A DNA stretch of 64,000 bases from Nocardia vinacea (GTDB lineage: Bacteria > Actinomycetota > Actinomycetes > Mycobacteriales > Mycobacteriaceae), in NCBI RefSeq assembly GCF_035920345.1, contig NZ_CP109149.1, positions 4,030,001 through 4,094,000 on the forward strand, read 5' to 3'. The notes beneath the pieces were generated by a model that was not told the origin of the DNA, ran no database searches, and saw only the letters and a list, made by a program, of their open reading frames with translations. Below, in pieces: positions 60,356 through 64,000 of the stretch; positions within the stretch are counted from its first letter, which is position 1, and each line of letters opens with the position of its first letter. A program made the position numbers and the translations under genes.

Positions 60356-61120
60356 ATGCAGATCATTGGGAGCGCTGCCATCGTCGTCGGCGGCACCGGC
60401 GGACTCGGCGAGGCCACCGTGCGTCGCCTGCACGCCGCCGGAGCGAAGGTGGTGGTCGCCGATGTCGCCGACGACAAGGGCAAGGAACTCGAGAAAGAAC
60501 TCGGCATCCGCTACGTGCACACCGACGCGACCAGCGAGGAGTCGGTGCTCGCGGCCATTGCCGAGGCGGAATCACTTGGACCGCTGCGCATTTCGGTCGA
60601 CACCCATGGCGGCCCGGCCACCGGCGGCCGCCTCGTCGGCAAGGACGGCTCGCCACTGGCACTCGACGGTTTCCGCACCACCATCGAGTTCTATCTGACC
60701 GCCGTATTCAATGTGCTGCGCCTGTCGGCCGCGGCCATCGCCAAGACCGAGGCATTGGATGAGGGCGCCCGCGGTGTCATCGTCAACACCGCCTCGATCG
60801 CGGGATACGAGGGCCAGATCGGTCAACTCCCCTATTCGGCGGCCAAGGGCGGCGTCATCGGCATGACCCTGGTGGCGGCCCGTGACCTGTCCCCGCTCGG
60901 CATCCGGGTGGTCACCATCGCGCCGGGCACGGTCAACACGCCCGCCTACGGCAAGGCCGCCGACCAGTTGGAGGGCTACTGGGGCCCGCAGGTGCCCTTC
61001 CCCAAGCGGATGGGCCGCTCGGTGGAATACGCGCAGTTGGCCCAGTCGATCATCGAGAACGACTACCTCAACGGTGAGATCATCCGGCTCGACGGCGCAC
61101 TGCGCTTCCCACCGAAATGA
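60356..61120 (+). CDS. SDR family, 3-hydroxyacyl-CoA dehydrogenase type II-like
   Basis: A 254-aa SDR resembling HSD10/HadH2: VVGGTGGLGEATVRRL, DTHGGPATGGR, NTASIAGYEGQIGQLPYSAA with YSAAKGG, and APGTVNTPAYG. The group oxidises 2-methyl-3-hydroxyacyl-CoA and related esters. ATG 60356 is preferred; further upstream codons lie near the operator. Overlaps the next gene by ATGA. Confidence 0.9.
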   Translation: MQIIGSAAIVVGGTGGLGEATVRRLHAAGAKVVVADVADDKGKELEKELGIRYVHTDATSEESVLAAIAEAESLGPLRISVDTHGGPATGGRLVGKDGSPLALDGFRTTIEFYLTAVFNVLRLSAAAIAKTEALDEGARGVIVNTASIAGYEGQIGQLPYSAAKGGVIGMTLVAARDLSPLGIRVVTIAPGTVNTPAYGKAADQLEGYWGPQVPFPKRMGRSVEYAQLAQSIIENDYLNGEIIRLDGALRFPPK

Positions 61121-61890
61121 ACGGGCAACCGTACCCCGGGTTGGGTGAAACACTCAGCGGCAAGGTCGCATTCGTCGCCGGTGCCAGTCGCGGCATCGGT
61201 GCGGCGATAGCCGCCGGGTTGGCCGGAGCGGGTGCTGCGGTGGCCGTCGCCGCGCGCTCGGAAACCGAGGGCAAGCTGCCGGGCACCATCGGTTCGGTCG
61301 CCGAACGGATCACCGCCGCCGGCGGAACGGCACTGCCGGTGGCGTGCGATGTCACCAGTGAGGAGTCTGTCGAAAATGCCGTGGCCGCAACGGTTTCGGA
61401 GTTCGGCGGTATCGATATCCTGGTCGCCAATGCGGGCGTGATGTGGTTGGGTCCGATCGAGACCACACCCCTCAAGCGCTGGCAGCTGTGCATGAATGTC
61501 AACCTGACCGGCGTCTTCCTCGCGACCAAGGCCGTCATCCCGCATCTGAAAGCGCGCGGCGGCGGCTCGCTCATCGCGATCACCACCACCGGCGTGGATA
61601 TGATCCGCGGCGCCAACGCGTACTGGGTGTCCAAGGCCGCCGTCGAACGCCTCTACCTCGGTCTGGCCGCGCAACTGAAGGACGACAACATCGCGGTCAA
61701 CTGCCTGAGCCCCTCCCGAGTGGTACTGACCGAAGGCTGGCAGGCCGGTGGCGGTGGCCAGGAAATTCCAGCGAACATGGTCGAGCCGCCGGAAACGATC
61801 GCCCGTGCCGCGGTGCTGCTGGCGGGCCAGGATGCCGCCGGTATCACCGGCACGGTGCAGCGTTCGGAAGTGCTGATTCCGAGGGGCTGA
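61117..61890 (+). CDS. SDR family oxidoreductase
   Basis: A 257-aa classical SDR: VAGASRGIGAAIAAGL, VANAGVMW, active-site TTTG..YWVSKAA. The Ser usually before Tyr is a Thr (AITTTGVD), which is tolerated in some SDRs. The C-terminus (TGTVQRSEVLIPRG) is unlike the usual DGG ending. Second gene of the pair, followed by a strong terminator. Confidence 0.88.
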   Translation: MNGQPYPGLGETLSGKVAFVAGASRGIGAAIAAGLAGAGAAVAVAARSETEGKLPGTIGSVAERITAAGGTALPVACDVTSEESVENAVAATVSEFGGIDILVANAGVMWLGPIETTPLKRWQLCMNVNLTGVFLATKAVIPHLKARGGGSLIAITTTGVDMIRGANAYWVSKAAVERLYLGLAAQLKDDNIAVNCLSPSRVVLTEGWQAGGGGQEIPANMVEPPETIARAAVLLAGQDAAGITGTVQRSEVLIPRG

Positions 61891-61900
61891 TCGACGCGAG

Positions 61901-61929
61901 GGCCCCGAAGAAGTATGGTCTTCGGGGCC
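61901..61929 (+). terminator. Strong hairpin terminator after the SDR pair
   Basis: Perfect 11-bp arms, GGCCCCGAAGA (61901-61911) and TCTTCGGGGCC (61919-61929), with a 7-nt loop, 11 bp after the SDR stop. It marks the end of the catabolic region. The 61891-62103 gap holds nothing else clear. Confidence 0.85.
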
Positions 61930-62103
61930 TTGCGCGGACCTCAACACTCGGCGGCATCGGCACAGAACTCTCGCCCTGGAACATCAGATCCTCGGCTGCG
62001 CTGGGCGGTCTTTCCATGCCGTACGAGTTCACGTCGAACTGGTGCCGATTCCAGTGATCCCGACACTGCGGTACACAGATGCGCGATCGCGCGGTGCGAG
62101 GTT

Positions 62104-62550
62104 CTACGTGACCTTCGTGTAGGACAGGTCGAAGTCGGTCTTCCAGGTTCTTCGGTCCTCGGCCAGCTCCCAGCGACCCTGGATCGTCGTCCCATCGTCG
62201 GAAAATCTGCCGGTGAATCGCTGGGCGAAAGGTTCGCCGTCGCGGTGCAGCGTCCAGATGCCGTCGGTCAGGGTCATTTCGTACATTCGCTGAACGTCTC
62301 GGTCGTCGGTGTAGAGCTGGTAGTAGGTGTCGCTCATGCCATCGCAACCGATGACGGCGACACCGTCGGGAGCCTCGGGCAGGTCGATATGCCAGCGCTG
62401 GACCAACAGCGGTGTGCCCGTGAGCCATTCGAAGGTGACGCGGCCCGCACCCGGCCACGGCGGCCCGCCGGGAGGTCCGGCCTGCATCGTCCACTCTCCG
62501 ACGAAGACCTCCAGGCGCTCGCGTGCCGATTCGTTGGTGGACTGGTTCAT
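62104..62550 (-). CDS. DUF1579-like protein
   Basis: A 148-aa beta-rich protein: ERLEVFVGEWTMQAGPP near the N-terminus, then SDTYYQLYTDDRDVQRMYEM and RFTGRFSDDGTTIQGRWEL. The G-E-W start and repeated antiparallel strands fit the DUF1579 lipocalin-like group of unknown function. Monocistronic. Confidence 0.75.
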   Translation of the reverse strand: MNQSTNESARERLEVFVGEWTMQAGPPGGPPWPGAGRVTFEWLTGTPLLVQRWHIDLPEAPDGVAVIGCDGMSDTYYQLYTDDRDVQRMYEMTLTDGIWTLHRDGEPFAQRFTGRFSDDGTTIQGRWELAEDRRTWKTDFDLSYTKVT

Positions 62551-62603
62551 CGCGCTCTCCTCTCCGGTGGCTCACTGATATCGACGCCGCGGGACGATCG
62601 ATT

Positions 62604-62825
62604 TCATCGGTGACGGAAGAATGACCATTCCCGGCTACCAGTCGGGATCGTCACGATGTGCCCGCGCGGCACCCCTCCGTTGGTGAACGGTCCGAGCCGG
62701 ATTTCGTAGCTGTCGGTGTCGATCGCGCGATGGACTCGTTTCACGGCGGCGGTATAGGTGTTGTTCGGTGCTGGATACATACGGACCGTGTCGGTGCGAT
62801 GCATGAACAGGCCGACCGCTGCCAC
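62604..62825 (-). CDS. Hypothetical small protein
   Basis: A 73-aa frame (AAVGLFMHRTDTVRMYPAPN near the start, GSREWSFFRHR at the end) with actinobacterial codon bias. The GTG start at 62825 is weak; ATG 62781 is an alternative giving 58 aa. Unrecognised and possibly the end of a longer frameshifted gene. Confidence 0.35.
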   Translation of the reverse strand: MAAVGLFMHRTDTVRMYPAPNNTYTAAVKRVHRAIDTDSYEIRLGPFTNGGVPRGHIVTIPTGSREWSFFRHR

Positions 62826-62993
62826 GGTCGTAACGAGCGCTCCCCGATCAAGGCGAGGATCAATCCCGAGGTGAAATACCGACCGGCTGCCGGCCTGCGG
62901 GAGTTCGCTATATCCCGGGGCGGCGTCGGTATCGTCATGGCCTCATCATGTCCCACATATCTGAATCCCTCACGTGATGAACAGGAGGCCGAG

Positions 62994-63665
62994 GTGGCCG
63001 AAACGACGGTGGCCGAGGTGATGGCCGAGCTGGCCGCACTCGAGGACCCGAGGACGCGTGTGGTGAACGAGAAACACGGTGACGGTCACGGTGTGAACCT
63101 CAGCAAGCTGCGCGCGCTCGCGAAGCGGCTGAAAACACAGCAGGAACTCGCGCGCCAGCTCTGGGAGACCGATGACACCGCGGCAAAACTACTGGCGACC
63201 CTGATCTGCCGCCCGAAGGCGTTCGAGCGTGACGAGTTGGACGTCATGGTGCGCGAGGCGCGCACACCCAAGGTGCACGACTGGCTGGTGAACTACGTGG
63301 TGAAGAAGAACCCGCACGCCGAAGAGCTGCGCCTGTCCTGGTTCGCCGATCCGGACCCAGTGGTCGCGAGTGCAGGCTGGGCGTTGACCACCGAACGCGT
63401 GGCGAAGCAGCCCGAGAGCCTCGATCTCGCAGGACTACTCGACGTCATCGAGGCACAGATGAAGGACGCCCCGGATCGCCTGCAGTGGGCGATGAACCAC
63501 TGCCTGGCTCAGATCGGGATCGAGCACGCCGAGCAGCGCGCCCGTGCAATCGACATCGGTGAGCGCTTGAAGGTGCTCGAGGACTACCCGACTCCACCGA
63601 ACTGCACGTCTCCGTTCGCGCCCATCTGGATCACGGAGATGGTGCGCCGACAGCACGACAAGTAG
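62994..63665 (+). CDS. DNA alkylation repair protein (AlkD-like HEAT-repeat glycosylase)
   Basis: A 223-aa all-helical protein with AlkD-family segments: YGVNLS-like HGVNLSKLRALAKRL, LWETDDTAAKLLATLI, VHDWLVNYVV and DPVVASAGWALTTERVAK. AlkD excises N3/N7-alkylated purines without base flipping. The GTG at 62994 has AGGAGG (62983-62988) 5 bp upstream, which decides the start. Confidence 0.82.
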   Translation: MAETTVAEVMAELAALEDPRTRVVNEKHGDGHGVNLSKLRALAKRLKTQQELARQLWETDDTAAKLLATLICRPKAFERDELDVMVREARTPKVHDWLVNYVVKKNPHAEELRLSWFADPDPVVASAGWALTTERVAKQPESLDLAGLLDVIEAQMKDAPDRLQWAMNHCLAQIGIEHAEQRARAIDIGERLKVLEDYPTPPNCTSPFAPIWITEMVRRQHDK

Positions 63666-64000
63666 GAAGGCTCGCGCTCGCGACCTCCGTCAGAACGCGG
63701 CAACACGATCAACGGACCGAGATCATACAGATTGGTCAGCTGATCAGGTGGAAACGGTGGCGGCATCGTCCGAGAGGAGCGCGCCGCCAGTTCCACGTGA
63801 TCACTTGTCCAGCAGTGCATCTCGGATGTCATCAGCCGAATGCGGCATCAGGTGAGTCCTCGAATTGCCCATCCGCTTGCGCCCACGAGATGTAGTCGAT
63901 GCGAATCGCAACGCCGTGCTGCTGCGTTGGCGGGGCGAATGTCAGCGGCACGGTGCGCGGTAGCGCTCACTCGTAGTCAACGGTGATGGAGTCCGTATCC
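63666..64000. other. Window end without a supported gene
   Basis: No convincing complete gene. On the minus strand a frame enters from outside, ends at a TGA (63967-63969) after ten residues (DTDSITVDYE), and continues in frame with protein-like sequence to a second stop near 63833. It may be the end of a gene starting beyond the window, or a decayed one. Confidence 0.3.

Noticed and set aside
23071..61890. Classic cholesterol (KstR/KstR2) degradation cluster
   Set aside because: No ring-degradation genes such as kstD, kshA-type pairs or hsaC were found, and the operator differs from the KstR consensus TNNAACNNGTTNNA.
61901..61929. Operator for the 62104 gene
   Set aside because: The perfect stem with 7-nt loop, 11 bp after a stop codon, fits a terminator better, and the nearest gene is convergent.

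Overview
The window is high-GC actinobacterial DNA. It carries a full Mce transporter operon, a mycofactocin-type SDR, two P450s, about seven acyl-CoA dehydrogenase genes and several TetR regulators. Together with the small resolvase-like and Rpn-like proteins, this points to a Mycobacteriales member, most likely Nocardia or a close relative (inference from content; no rRNA or marker gene is present). No rRNA, tRNA, CRISPR array or intact insertion sequence was seen.

Layout. 0-10 kb: a 5'-truncated LacI regulator; then a minus-strand operon for a CoxL/M/S/G-type molybdenum hydroxylase ending in a mycofactocin-type SDR and a 14-TM MFS exporter; a divergent xdhC-like maturation gene. 9.9-22 kb: a TetR gene behind a perfect 30-bp palindrome, a [2Fe-2S] ferredoxin, a P450 and a complete mce operon in unusual order (mceA-F, an Mce-associated protein, then yrbEA-yrbEB). 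22-23 kb: cysQ beside a truncated cysC remnant, which marks a rearrangement boundary. 23-62 kb: a large catabolic region with two amidohydrolases, ACAD11-like dehydrogenase plus kinase, crotonases, thiolases, a CoA-transferase, an acyl-CoA ligase, a Rieske oxygenase, two heteromeric ACAD pairs, a thiolase/DUF35 pair, MeaB, a thioesterase and many SDRs. 62-64 kb: a DUF1579-like protein, a small unknown protein and an AlkD-like DNA glycosylase.

How it fits together. A 15-bp palindrome, GAGAAT-N3-ATTCTC, precedes most operons of the 23-62 kb region (23034, 25637, 39232, 39793, 51401, 52191, 60303). Two of the best copies flank the TetR gene at 51539-52192, so this region looks like one regulon for activating and beta-oxidising an imported lipid-like or alicyclic acid. 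The substrate cannot be read from the sequence. A second TetR (31796-32416) has its own 26-bp operator.

Most unusual locus. At 29973-31121 an Rpn-type PD-(D/E)XK nuclease gene has an internal Shine-Dalgarno and ATG that would give a 75-aa C-terminal protein. Directly after its stop codon, in the same frame, lies a diverged second copy of that C-terminal segment. This resembles the intragenic antitoxin arrangement known for E. coli Rpn proteins, with an added tandem copy.
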